The notes below the pieces were generated by a model. The model was not told the origin of the DNA. It did no database searches and was given only the letters and a program-made list of their open reading frames with translations. Made by a program: the position numbers and the translations under genes. Source: Ruminococcaceae bacterium UBA7101 (lineage in GTDB: Bacteria; Bacillota; Clostridia; Oscillospirales; Acutalibacteraceae). From it: 8,246 nucleotides of DNA. Positions within the stretch are counted from its first letter, which is position 1. Each line of letters opens with the position of its first letter. Location of the stretch: contig DKYL01000082.1 in assembly GCA_002493325.1 (NCBI GenBank), forward strand, positions 1,345 to 9,590, in the 5' to 3' direction. Positions 1 through 6,480 of the stretch are shown here, piece after piece.

Positions 1-3
1 TAG

Positions 4-22
4 GGGCGGATATTATCCGCCC
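4..22 (-). terminator. Hairpin after nadC, probable terminator cut by window edge
   Basis: An 8-bp perfect GC-rich stem (GGGCGGAT at 4-11 with ATCCGCCC at 15-22) closes a 3-nt loop, 20 bases past the nadC stop. Read on the minus strand it would need a U tract to the left of base 1, which the window does not show. There is no T tract on the plus-strand side, so a role in ending nadBC transcription is the better guess. Confidence 0.55.
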
Positions 23-42
23 GAAAGTATTTATAGGATTTT

Positions 43-882
43 TTACTCAATTGGTGTGAGGTTTTTAAGGCTGATGTCCATAATCGGTGCAGAGTGTGTG
101 AGTGCACCGCAGGAAACAAAATCAACGCCGACCTCGGCAATTGATTTCAGCCTTTCCTTTGTAACATTGCCGGAACATTCGGTTTCGGCACGTCCGTTGA
201 TGATTTCAACAGCCTTTCGCATGGTTTCATTATCCATATTGTCAAGCATAATGATATCAGCGCCTGCGTTAACCGCTTCCTCAACCTGCTCAAGGGTTTC
301 GGTTTCAATCTCAATTTTACGTACAAATGGTGCATATGCCTTAGCCATCTGTATTGCCTTGGTGATTGAGCCTGCAGCACCAATGTGATTGTCCTTAAGC
401 AGTACGCCGTCGGAAAGATTATATCTGTGGTTTGTTGCGCCGCCTACGGTTACTGCATATTTTTCAAAGGGACGCATATTCGGTGTGGTTTTTCTTGTGT
501 CAAGAAGGGTAGTGCCTGTTCCCTCAAGCTCTGCCATATATTCCTTTGTGATTGTGGCAATGCCGCTCATTCTCTGCAGATAGTTCAGTCCTGTTCTTTC
601 ACCGCTGAGAATTGCCTTGATGTCGCCGTATATAATGCCGAGCAAATCGCCCTTTTTAACATTGTCACCATCCTTGAAGTATGCTTCAAAACGGCTTGTT
701 TCGTCAAGGAGCTCAAAGGTTCTTCTGAATATATCAAGACCGCAGATAACACCGTCCTGCTTGCAGATAAGTTCAGCCTTTCCCTGCTTGTCCTCGGGCA
801 TAACTGCATTTGTAGAAACGTCCTCGGAAGTTATATCTTCTCGTAATGTGTTCCAGATATACTGGTCAACATTAATCTTCAT
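43..882 (-). CDS. nadC: Nicotinate-nucleotide pyrophosphorylase (carboxylating), quinolinate phosphoribosyltransferase
   Basis: NadC converts quinolinate and PRPP to nicotinate mononucleotide, CO2 and pyrophosphate, the last dedicated step of de novo NAD synthesis, in the cytoplasm. Seen in the protein, numbered from the ATG at 882: ERTGLNYLQRMSGIAT (95-110), the substrate-binding DTRKTTP (128-134), GGATNHR (147-153), LKDNHI (162-167), the acidic strand IEIETE (190-195), MLDN (212-215), SGNV (237-240) and SCGALTHS (257-264). These are the family motifs in order, and 279 aa is the normal length. An in-frame ATG at 900 would add six residues; it has a purine-rich AAAGGAAAGGA about 11 nt upstream, while 882 has only a short GGTG. 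I prefer 882 because it puts the conserved LxEDI at the usual distance from the N-terminus, but the start is not settled. The gene overlaps the nadB end by 11 nt (29 nt if it starts at 900), so translation is probably coupled. Confidence 0.95.
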   Translation of the reverse strand: MKINVDQYIWNTLREDITSEDVSTNAVMPEDKQGKAELICKQDGVICGLDIFRRTFELLDETSRFEAYFKDGDNVKKGDLLGIIYGDIKAILSGERTGLNYLQRMSGIATITKEYMAELEGTGTTLLDTRKTTPNMRPFEKYAVTVGGATNHRYNLSDGVLLKDNHIGAAGSITKAIQMAKAYAPFVRKIEIETETLEQVEEAVNAGADIIMLDNMDNETMRKAVEIINGRAETECSGNVTKERLKSIAEVGVDFVSCGALTHSAPIMDISLKNLTPIE

Positions 883-2197
883 TGTTACACCATTTATCAT
901 AAAATTCCCGGTCCTTTCCTTTTATCTCATTCATAATAAGAGTTTTAAATTCCTTTTCACGAACATCTCTTGGGGGATATTCCTTTAAATCAAGCTCAGG
1001 TATGTTCAGCTCTTTTTCGCTGTTATCACTTGCAATAAGCTCGGCTGCTCTTTTAGCAAATACCAGACTTTCCAAAAGAGAGTTTGATGCAAGCCTGTTT
1101 TTGCCGTGAACGCCGTTACAGGCGGTTTCACCCACTGCATAAAGGTGCTCCATAGTCGTTTTTCCGTTAATATCGGCTTTTACTCCGCCCATCATATAAT
1201 GCTGTGCAGGTGTAACAGGAACACGATCCTTTGTTATGTCATAGCCTTCGTCCATACACGCATCAAAAATATTAGGGAATCTTTCCTTCGCTTCTTCGCT
1301 GCTCATATTGGGTAGAGTGATATATACATGGTCAGTGCCGAATTTAGCCATTTCTTCAACGATTGCATTGGTCACAACATCACGCGGCTGCAGCTCGTCA
1401 GTAAAGCGTTCGCCGTTTTCATTGAGCAGTATTGCACCCTCACCGCGAACACTTTCACTAATTAAAAAGCGCCTGCCCTTTTTCTTGCTGTAAAGGGTAG
1501 TGGGGTGAATCTGTATATAATTCATATCCTGCAGCTCAACGCCGTGCTTTAAAGCAAGGGCAAAGCTGTCACCTGTAATGTGAGGAAAGTTTGTTGAATT
1601 TAAAAACAGTCCGCCGATTCCGCCTGTGGCAAGTATAATGTCACGGGCAAGTATTGCGCCCATTTCACCATACTCATCTTCACAAACAATACCATAGCAT
1701 ATATTGTTTTCTTCAATAAAATCAATCATTGTTGTTTGTGTAACAAGGGTAATATTGCTCCTTTTTTTAGCAATGCTTAAAAGGGTTGCGGTGATTTCCT
1801 TGCCTGTTTCATCCTTGTGGTGCAGAATTCTGTTCCTACGGTGTGCGCCCTCACGAGTGTAATCAAAATCACCCTCTTCATCCGTATCAAAGTTAACACC
1901 GAGTTTGACCAGTGTGCTGATGACATCGGGTGATGATTCAATCATTACCTTAACGGATTCAGGGTTATTTTCATAATGTCCTGCCTTCATCGTGTCTTCA
2001 TAGTAGCAGTTGAAGTCATTGATGTCCTTTAACACGCACACACCGCCCTGCGCAAGGTATGAGTCACATTCCTTAAGCTTTTCCTTGGTGATGAGCAGTA
2101 TGTCTTTATCACTCGGCAGGCACAGGGCAGCAAACAGTCCGGCAACACCGCTGCCGACGATTACTACATCTGTTTTTATATAGTCCTTAATATCCAT
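872..2197 (-). CDS. nadB: L-aspartate oxidase (FAD-dependent)
   Basis: NadB oxidises L-aspartate to iminoaspartate, which NadA condenses with dihydroxyacetone phosphate to quinolinate. Domains seen: the N-terminal FAD dinucleotide-binding GSGVAG (15-20), SYLAQGG (46-52), the capping-domain REGAHRRNRILHHKD (115-129) with Glu116 at the usual substrate position, HPT (231-233), RGEGAILLN (251-259), PRDVV with Arg272, AQHYMMGG with His333, and the flavin-binding AVGETACNGVHGKNRLASNSLLE (354-376). The family's catalytic and substrate residues are therefore present. At 441 aa it is shorter than the roughly 540-aa enterobacterial enzyme because the C-terminal helical region is reduced; I recall clostridial forms being short too. 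An in-frame TAG two codons upstream fixes the ATG at 2197 as the first possible start. The nearest purine-rich site, GGGAG (2211-2215), is rather far away at 13 nt. First gene of a nadB-nadC operon. Confidence 0.95.
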   Translation of the reverse strand: MDIKDYIKTDVVIVGSGVAGLFAALCLPSDKDILLITKEKLKECDSYLAQGGVCVLKDINDFNCYYEDTMKAGHYENNPESVKVMIESSPDVISTLVKLGVNFDTDEEGDFDYTREGAHRRNRILHHKDETGKEITATLLSIAKKRSNITLVTQTTMIDFIEENNICYGIVCEDEYGEMGAILARDIILATGGIGGLFLNSTNFPHITGDSFALALKHGVELQDMNYIQIHPTTLYSKKKGRRFLISESVRGEGAILLNENGERFTDELQPRDVVTNAIVEEMAKFGTDHVYITLPNMSSEEAKERFPNIFDACMDEGYDITKDRVPVTPAQHYMMGGVKADINGKTTMEHLYAVGETACNGVHGKNRLASNSLLESLVFAKRAAELIASDNSEKELNIPELDLKEYPPRDVREKEFKTLIMNEIKGKDREFYDKWCNNED

Positions 2198-2245
2198 AGC
2201 CTATATTATTCTCCCAGGTTTTCTAATTTAGGTTATACTTATTCT

Positions 2246-2274
2246 AATATATAATTTTTTTTAACGCTTGTCAA
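2246..2274 (-). promoter_or_regulatory. Sigma-A type promoter of nadBC
   Basis: On the minus strand TTGACA (2269-2274) matches the -35 consensus fully and is followed, after exactly 17 bp, by TATATT (2246-2251) as -10. Transcription would start near 2239 and leave a leader of about 40 nt, too short for a typical riboswitch. Confidence 0.75.
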
Positions 2275-2279
2275 GTGTT
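2263..2279. promoter_or_regulatory. 17-bp dyad over the nadB -35 box, candidate operator
   Basis: The half sites AACgCTTG (2263-2270) and CAAGtGTT (2272-2279) are inverted around one central base with a single mismatch between arms. The dyad covers the whole nadB -35 hexamer and touches the -35 proposed for the divergent HAD gene, which is where a repressor would act. In Firmicutes nad genes are commonly repressed by NiaR in response to niacin; whether this dyad fits a NiaR motif I cannot verify from memory. Confidence 0.45.
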
Positions 2280-2306
2280 GCCTATGTATATAAGTTGTGT
2301 TAAAAT
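2278..2306 (+). promoter_or_regulatory. Possible extended -10 promoter of the HAD gene
   Basis: TTGCCT (2278-2283), a 17-bp spacer and TAAAAT (2301-2306, five of six consensus bases), preceded by TGT at 2298-2300 as an extended -10. The -35 is weak. The start point would fall near 2313, leaving only a very short leader before the ATG at 2326. Confidence 0.4.
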
Positions 2307-2325
2307 TATTTTGGGATGTGATAAT

Positions 2326-2892
2326 ATGAATGTTTTTGATTTTGACAATACAATCTATGATGGCGAAACGCTCGTTGATTTCATAGTTTATTACATAAAA
2401 ACCGACCCGAGGATATGGAAATACGTTCCTAAGCTTTTATGGATTTATTTTAAGGATACCTGCCATCTTTTCACTGTTGGTGAAGCAATCAAGGCTTATG
2501 CAGGATTTCTTGAAGGGTATTATACTAAAATTGATACCATTGAAGAGGACGTTAAAAAATTCTGGGATGAAAACGAGCATAAAATAAAACCGTGGTATAA
2601 TGATGTCAGAAGGGATGATGATATCATTGTATCGGGAACTACGGATTTTATTCTTGATGAAATTATGGGCAGAATGGGAATTAAAAATTATGTCGGCTCG
2701 TCCATTGATAAAAAGACGGGAAAATTCAAACGTCTTTGCTTTCTTGAAAATAAGGTGACCATTTTCAATGAGCTATACCCTGATGCGCATATTGATAATT
2801 TTTATACCGATTCTATGAATGACAAGCCGATGATGGATATTGCCGACCACGTATTTTTTGTAACCGGCGACAAAATAGAACAGATTAAATAG
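2326..2892 (+). CDS. HAD superfamily (IB-like) phosphatase, substrate unknown
   Basis: A 188-aa cytoplasmic phosphohydrolase of the haloacid dehalogenase superfamily. All four HAD motifs are visible: motif I FDFDNT with nucleophile Asp5 and acid/base Asp7, motif II SGTTDF with Ser103, motif III Lys143, and motif IV DSMNDKPM with Asp162 and Asp166 for magnesium. The helical insert between motifs I and II (about residues 15-90, rich in Trp, Tyr and Lys) is the C1 cap expected of the phosphoserine phosphatase-like IB group; the cap does not reveal the substrate. The ATG at 2326 is preferred over an in-frame upstream TTG at 2275 because it starts right at the conserved first strand and has GGGATGTG (2313-2320) before it. 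The TAG stop overlaps the ribosome binding site of the next, broken phosphoesterase gene, so the two were probably cotranscribed and may have worked on related phosphoesters; that is inference. Confidence 0.85.
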   Translation: MNVFDFDNTIYDGETLVDFIVYYIKTDPRIWKYVPKLLWIYFKDTCHLFTVGEAIKAYAGFLEGYYTKIDTIEEDVKKFWDENEHKIKPWYNDVRRDDDIIVSGTTDFILDEIMGRMGIKNYVGSSIDKKTGKFKRLCFLENKVTIFNELYPDAHIDNFYTDSMNDKPMMDIADHVFFVTGDKIEQIK

Positions 2893-2900
2893 GTGATTTT

Positions 2901-3479
2901 ATGTTAAAGTTAACATTCATTGCAGATACACATCATTATTCAGAAACACTTGGAACTGAGGGCAGGCAGTATGCGCTTCGTTCAGGCTCGGACCAGAAAT
3001 GCCTGGCAGAAACAGGAGCAATTATTGATGCTGCAATCAGCAGTTCACTACCCATATTGGTACTTGTTCCTATGTTGTTCAGCTTAATGATAATGTGAGA
3101 TTGCTTGCACTGAATGATGACAAAAATGAGCATAACCATGCAGGCTTTACCGAAGCGCATTTCTGCTGGATTGAAGAACAGCTTCAAATCAGCAAAGGGC
3201 AATGTGATAACAGAGGTTAATGTGGGCTCTCTTGTGGGATACCCTGCACCGATTGTCAATGTAACCGTTCATAGTGATATGACGCTGAGCTATAATGTTG
3301 ATTATCTTGAAAAATTCACCTTTGACGGAGGAAGGGTCACCTTCGACAGAACAAGCGATTATTATTTGTTTGTAATGTCAGTTATTTCGATACCTAAAAA
3401 CATACTTAAAAAGAATAAAGATTATGAACAGTTCATACTTGCTGTTGATTCCATACTTGCAGGGGGGAAATTACAATAA
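2901..3479 (+). pseudogene. Metallophosphoesterase remnant with internal deletions and frameshifts
   Basis: Three pieces of one calcineurin-like phosphoesterase are readable in order but in two frames. Piece 1 (2901 to about 3037) starts with a good ribosome binding site (AGGTGAT at 2891-2897) and ATG and encodes MLKLTFIADTHHYSETLG with the metal-binding DxH at Asp9 and His11. Piece 2 (about 3041-3187), shifted to another frame, reads THIGTCSYVVQLNDNVRLLA and WIEEQLQ. Piece 3 (about 3186-3479), back in the first frame, reads GNVITEVNVGSLVGYPAPIV and NVDYLEKFTFDGG. The segments that should carry the family's GDxx, GNH(D/E) and GHxH metal ligands are gone, so catalysis is not possible. Frame 1 runs into TGA at 3096-3098 and frame 2 into TAA at 3218-3220. 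The 3' half would read as a 121-aa ORF from 3114, but its first 25 codons are the piece 2 DNA out of frame. The fragments are still recognisable, so the decay looks recent. Confidence 0.85.
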
Positions 3480-3599
3480 CAGGAAGGATATAATATAATT
3501 AGTTAAATCTGTAAATGATATTGACTTTTTTATCATAATGTGTTACTCTTTTGTTACAATTTTGATATACAAGATTTTGATTGAAAAAACCAAAATTTG

Positions 3600-3650
3600 G
3601 CATAAATACAAGATGTTGTACAGCAAATTTATATATACAACAATTTATGC
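3600..3650. repeat. Bulged inverted repeat upstream of murA
   Basis: Outer arms GCATAAAT (3600-3607) and ATTTATGC (3643-3650) and inner arms TGTTGTA (3614-3620) and TACAACA (3636-3642) are all perfectly complementary. Together they make a 15-bp interrupted stem with a 6-nt bulge on the left side and a 15-nt loop. Nothing like a strong terminator tail follows. It could be a transcribed structure or a protein-binding site; function is unknown. Confidence 0.5.
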
Positions 3651-3715
3651 AGTTTTTGAAATAGTTACATTTTGGATAAAATGTAGATGATTTAATTTAT
3701 TTTGTGTGTAATGTT

Positions 3716-3724
3716 TGATATAAT
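3716..3724 (+). promoter_or_regulatory. Extended -10 promoter of murA
   Basis: TGATATAAT gives a perfect -10 hexamer (3719-3724) with the TGn extension. The -35 region 17 bp upstream is only TTTATT (3696-3701), which an extended -10 can tolerate. Transcription would start near 3731, giving murA an unusually long leader of about 115 nt. Confidence 0.5.
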
Positions 3725-3754
3725 AGCTGTGTTTTATGATTAATAATACATATT

Positions 3755-3773
3755 TGTTTGCCAAATGCAAACA
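3755..3773 (+). promoter_or_regulatory. murA leader hairpin 1
   Basis: A perfect 7-bp inverted repeat, TGTTTGC (3755-3761) and GCAAACA (3767-3773), with the 5-nt loop CAAAT. It is the first of three adjacent dyads between the putative murA promoter and its ribosome binding site. Confidence 0.5.
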
Positions 3774-3782
3774 TTATTTAGG

Positions 3783-3806
3783 GATATAAGAGTTGATTCT
3801 TATATC
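3783..3806 (+). promoter_or_regulatory. murA leader hairpin 2
   Basis: A perfect 9-bp inverted repeat, GATATAAGA (3783-3791) and TCTTATATC (3798-3806), with a 6-nt loop GTTGAT. Its right arm contains CTTATA, which could instead pair with TATAAG at 3826-3831 next to the ribosome binding site, so an alternative fold is possible. Confidence 0.5.
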
Positions 3807-3811
3807 ATATA

Positions 3812-3830
3812 TTATACGAGCAGCGTATAA
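3812..3830 (+). promoter_or_regulatory. murA leader hairpin 3, beside the ribosome binding site
   Basis: A perfect 7-bp inverted repeat, TTATACG (3812-3818) and CGTATAA (3824-3830), with loop AGCAG. It ends two bases before the Shine-Dalgarno sequence, so in RNA it could affect ribosome access; in DNA it could be an operator. Confidence 0.5.
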
Positions 3831-3832
3831 GA

Positions 3833-3838
3833 GAGGTG
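3833..3838 (+). promoter_or_regulatory. Ribosome binding site fixing the murA TTG start
   Basis: GAGGTG lies 7 nt before TTG at 3846. No ATG in frame is available before the conserved N-terminal strand, so the site supports the TTG start. Confidence 0.75.
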
Positions 3839-3845
3839 AATTTGT

Positions 3846-5132
3846 TTGGAAAATTTTGTAATACAGGGCGGCAGTGAGCTTTTTGGTGAGGTTTCTGTCA
3901 GCGGTGCAAAAAATGCTGCTGTTGCAATTATTCCTGCAGCCTTGCTTGCCGATGATGTGGTACGTATTGAAAATATTCCAAATATTAGTGACGTTAGTCT
4001 GATAATTCAAATTCTTGACCGTATGGGTGCAGGAATTAAGATGATAAATAAAAACACAATTGAAATTGATTCCCGTTCAGTGAACTGCCAGCCTGTTCCA
4101 TATGAGCTTGCTTCGCGTTTTCGTGCGAGCTATTATCTGATTGGTGTAATGCTCGGCAGATTTAAAAATGCTGAGGTTGCTATGCCTGGCGGATGTGATT
4201 TCGGCACCAGACCTATTGACTTGCATACAAAGGGTTTTCGTATGCTTGGTGCTGAAGTTGAAACAATTAATGGTATGGTTTGCGCCAAGGCAGATAAGCT
4301 TATTGGTGCATCAATATATATGGATAATGTTTCAGTCGGTGCAACAATGAATGTTATGCTTGCCGCTGTTCTTGCCCGTGGTTTAACGATTATTGAAAAT
4401 GCTGCTAAGGAGCCGCATATTGTTGACCTTGCGAACTTCCTTAACTCTATGGGCGCAGATGTCCGCGGTGCAGGTACTGATGTTATTAAAATCCGCGGTG
4501 TGGAAAAGCTTCACGGCTGTACCTATTCCATTATTCCCGATCAGATTGAGGCAGGCACTTATATGGTAGCTGCTGCAGCCTGCGGCGGTGATGTGCTTGT
4601 AAAAAATGTTATTCCGAAGCATCTGGAATCCATCAGTGCAAAGCTCGAGGAGGCAGGAGCAGAAATTATTGAATATGATGATGCTGTAAGGGTTACACGC
4701 TTTAAGTCACTGCAGAAATGCAATGTCAAAACAATGCCTCACCCCGGTTTCCCGACAGATATGCAGCCGCAGATGGCGGTGCTTCTTGCGATTGCAAAAG
4801 GTACAAGCATTTTGTCAGAGAGTGTCTGGGACAACCGCTTTCAGTATGTGGGTCAGCTTTTAAGAATGGGCGCCGATATTCAGGTTGACGGTAAAATTGC
4901 CGTTATTGAAGGTGTTGACAGGCTGACAGGCGTTAATGTTAAGGCAACCGACCTTCGTGCAGGTGCGGCAATGATTATTGCAGGGCTTGTTGCTGAGGGC
5001 GAAACCATTGTTGAGGATATTCAGTATATTGACAGGGGCTATGAGGATGTTGTTGAAAAATTCTCAAGCCTTGGTGCACATATCAGGCGTGCAGAAATCA
5101 GTGGGGCAGAGCCTGTTGCTGATGTGGGATAA
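3846..5132 (+). CDS. murA: UDP-N-acetylglucosamine 1-carboxyvinyltransferase
   Basis: MurA transfers the enolpyruvyl group of PEP to UDP-GlcNAc, the first committed step of peptidoglycan synthesis in the cytoplasm and the target of fosfomycin. The two-lobed EPSP synthase-like fold is covered end to end. SGAKNAA carries Lys22 and Asn23. The loop PGGCDFGTRPIDLH (114-127) carries the active-site cysteine Cys117, so the protein should be fosfomycin-sensitive rather than the resistant Cys-to-Asp type. GFPTDMQ gives Asp305 as general base, and YIDRGYE gives Arg398 near the C-terminus. At 428 aa it is a few residues longer than usual because of a short tail after RRAEISG. It starts with TTG behind a good ribosome binding site and a long structured leader, which may keep translation moderate. 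Firmicutes often carry two murA paralogues; which one this is cannot be told from one copy. The next genes, walJ and rlmH, follow in the same direction after a hairpin. Confidence 0.96.
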   Translation: MENFVIQGGSELFGEVSVSGAKNAAVAIIPAALLADDVVRIENIPNISDVSLIIQILDRMGAGIKMINKNTIEIDSRSVNCQPVPYELASRFRASYYLIGVMLGRFKNAEVAMPGGCDFGTRPIDLHTKGFRMLGAEVETINGMVCAKADKLIGASIYMDNVSVGATMNVMLAAVLARGLTIIENAAKEPHIVDLANFLNSMGADVRGAGTDVIKIRGVEKLHGCTYSIIPDQIEAGTYMVAAAACGGDVLVKNVIPKHLESISAKLEEAGAEIIEYDDAVRVTRFKSLQKCNVKTMPHPGFPTDMQPQMAVLLAIAKGTSILSESVWDNRFQYVGQLLRMGADIQVDGKIAVIEGVDRLTGVNVKATDLRAGAAMIIAGLVAEGETIVEDIQYIDRGYEDVVEKFSSLGAHIRRAEISGAEPVADVG

Positions 5133-5145
5133 TTAAAATGAAAAG

Positions 5146-5173
5146 AAAGCGTATCTGAATGATACGCTTTTTT
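5146..5173 (+). terminator. Rho-independent terminator between murA and walJ
   Basis: A perfect 10-bp stem, AAAGCGTATC (5146-5155) and GATACGCTTT (5161-5170), with loop TGAAT runs into a T tract (5168-5173). It begins 13 nt after the murA stop. Because no promoter is evident before walJ, leaky termination may set the expression ratio of the downstream genes. The A-rich left flank would also make it work on the minus strand. Confidence 0.8.
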
Positions 5174-5182
5174 GTTGAAATT

Positions 5183-5186
5183 GGAG
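5183..5186 (+). promoter_or_regulatory. Ribosome binding site fixing the walJ start
   Basis: GGAG lies 6 nt before ATG at 5193. An in-frame TTG at 5172 sits inside the terminator T tract and has no such site, so it is not the start. Confidence 0.75.
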
Positions 5187-5192
5187 AATTTT

Positions 5193-5981
5193 ATGTCAAA
5201 GGTATGTCAGCTTTTTTCGGGAAGCAGCGGTAATTCAATATTGATTTCGTCAAAGGGTCATAATTTCCTTGTGGATATTGGCGTGTCTGCAAAAAGGTGT
5301 GAAACGGCATTGCTTCAGCACGGCATTGACCCCAAGAGCATTGACGGAATATTTATTACCCACGAGCATAATGACCATACTTCGGGTTTAAGGGTATTTG
5401 CATCAAGGTATAATACACCTGTATTTGCTGCCGAGGCGTGCATTGATGCTATGTATGCAAAAGATATTATAAATGAAAAGGTACATATTGAAAAAATGGA
5501 TTACCGTATGGAGCTTGGCGGTGTTGAAATCAAAGCCTTCAGTCAAAGTCACGACAGTGCAGACTGTGTTGGCTACAGATTGGAGCTGCCCAACGGCAAA
5601 AGTGTTGCTGTCTGTACCGATACAGGCTATGTTACCGATAATGCAAAGGAAATATGCAGCGGTGTTGACTTGATTTTTGCCGAGTCAAATCACGAAACCT
5701 CTATGGTTGAAACAGGTCCGTATCCATATTATCTTAAACAGAGAATACTTGGCACAAAGGGTCATCTTTCTAATTTTGCCTGTGGTGAATTTATCAAGGA
5801 GCTGGCACAGTCGGGAACAACACGTTTTGTTTTGTCACATTTAAGCAGGGAAAATAATATGCCCCATATCGCAAGGCAGAATGCCATTGCGGCACTGGAT
5901 GAAATAGGGCTTTGTGAGGATCGGGATTTCAGACTCTATGTTTCATCCCCTGAAAGCACAGATAAGGGTATTGCGCTATGA
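5193..5981 (+). CDS. walJ: WalJ/YycJ-like metallo-beta-lactamase fold hydrolase
   Basis: A 262-aa cytoplasmic protein of the metallo-beta-lactamase fold that resembles WalJ (YycJ, also called VicX). Visible features: N-terminal LFSGSSGNSILI (7-18), characteristic of this subfamily; the zinc-binding THEHNDH with His57, His59, Asp61 and His62; His120 in SQSHDSADCVGY; Asp143 in CTDTGY; GHLSN (190-194); and FVLSHLS with His217. The dinuclear metal site thus looks complete. In Bacillus and relatives walJ belongs to the walRK locus and has been linked to cell-wall and DNA-replication control; nuclease activity has been reported for homologues, but the physiological substrate is not firmly known. 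Here it is separated from walRK and placed between murA and rlmH, a proximity to rlmH also seen in Bacillus. Its TGA overlaps the rlmH start (ATGA), implying translational coupling. The symbol rests on subfamily resemblance. Confidence 0.85.
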   Translation: MSKVCQLFSGSSGNSILISSKGHNFLVDIGVSAKRCETALLQHGIDPKSIDGIFITHEHNDHTSGLRVFASRYNTPVFAAEACIDAMYAKDIINEKVHIEKMDYRMELGGVEIKAFSQSHDSADCVGYRLELPNGKSVAVCTDTGYVTDNAKEICSGVDLIFAESNHETSMVETGPYPYYLKQRILGTKGHLSNFACGEFIKELAQSGTTRFVLSHLSRENNMPHIARQNAIAALDEIGLCEDRDFRLYVSSPESTDKGIAL

Positions 5982-6457
5982 TGAATGTAACAGTAATTGC
6001 AGTAGGAAAATTAAAGGAAAGCTACCTGCGTGACGGCTGCAGTGAATATATAAAAAGGCTGAGTGCTTATGCAAAAATCAATGTGATTGAAATTGCTGAG
6101 GAACGGGCAAGCGATAATCCAAGCCAAAGCGAAATTAATAATATTATTGAAAAAGAAGGGGAACGGATTATTGCCAAAATTCCCAAGGGTGCTGCCGTTA
6201 TACCGCTTTGCATTGAGGGCAAAGAATATTCAAGTCCTGATTTTTCAAGGCTCATTGAAACTATATCTATGAACAGTTCACATATTTGCTTTGTTATCGG
6301 CGGTTCGTTCGGTTTAAGTGATTCTGTAAAAACAGCAGGCAAATATAAGCTGTCCTTCGGCAAAATGACCCTGCCGCATCAGCTTGCACGAATGGTGCTG
6401 CTTGAACAGATTTACAGAGCCTTTTCCATTTCAAATCATTCAAAGTATCATAAATAA
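5978..6457 (+). CDS. rlmH: 23S rRNA (pseudouridine1915-N3)-methyltransferase
   Basis: RlmH is a small SPOUT-class SAM-dependent methyltransferase that methylates pseudouridine 1915 in helix 69 of 23S rRNA on assembled 70S ribosomes. The 159-aa length is standard. Seen: the N-terminal strand VTVIAVGKLKESYLRDGCSEY, the SAM-binding trefoil-knot segment FVIGGSFGLSDSV (105-117), LSFGKMTLPHQLARMVLLEQIYRAF (124-148) and the conserved C-terminal YHK that contributes to catalysis. It starts with ATG at 5978 inside the walJ stop codon; a second ATG directly follows at 5981, and either could be used. The only ribosome binding site candidate, AAGGGT inside walJ, is weak, which fits coupling to walJ translation. 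Last gene of the plus-strand run. Confidence 0.95.
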   Translation: MMNVTVIAVGKLKESYLRDGCSEYIKRLSAYAKINVIEIAEERASDNPSQSEINNIIEKEGERIIAKIPKGAAVIPLCIEGKEYSSPDFSRLIETISMNSSHICFVIGGSFGLSDSVKTAGKYKLSFGKMTLPHQLARMVLLEQIYRAFSISNHSKYHK

Positions 6458-6480
6458 TATTTGATAACGTATGATAAAAA

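Larger units (their letters stand above)
3480..3845 (+). other. 366-bp AT-rich gap upstream of murA
   Basis: No ORF with a plausible start, ribosome binding site or family resemblance is visible on either strand. The left part (3480-3590) shows nothing beyond scattered TATAAT-like strings and no terminator for the phosphoesterase remnant. The middle holds the bulged inverted repeat at 3600-3650. The right part holds an extended -10 promoter and three hairpins, listed separately. No tRNA-like or T-box-like sequence was recognised. Confidence 0.6.

Noticed and set aside
385..846. A 153-aa cysteine-rich ORF on the plus strand
   Set aside because: It lies wholly antisense to nadC, which has all its family motifs, and shows no start signal or recognisable domain.
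3114..3479. A 121-aa ORF beginning MMTKMSITMQ as a separate gene
   Set aside because: Its first 25 codons are phosphoesterase coding DNA read in the wrong frame, there is no ribosome binding site, and the rest is the C-terminal part of the broken metallophosphoesterase.
3480..3845. A known riboswitch, T-box or other named RNA in the gap before murA
   Set aside because: No conserved core of any class I know was recognised; only simple dyads are visible, so they are reported as hairpins without a class.
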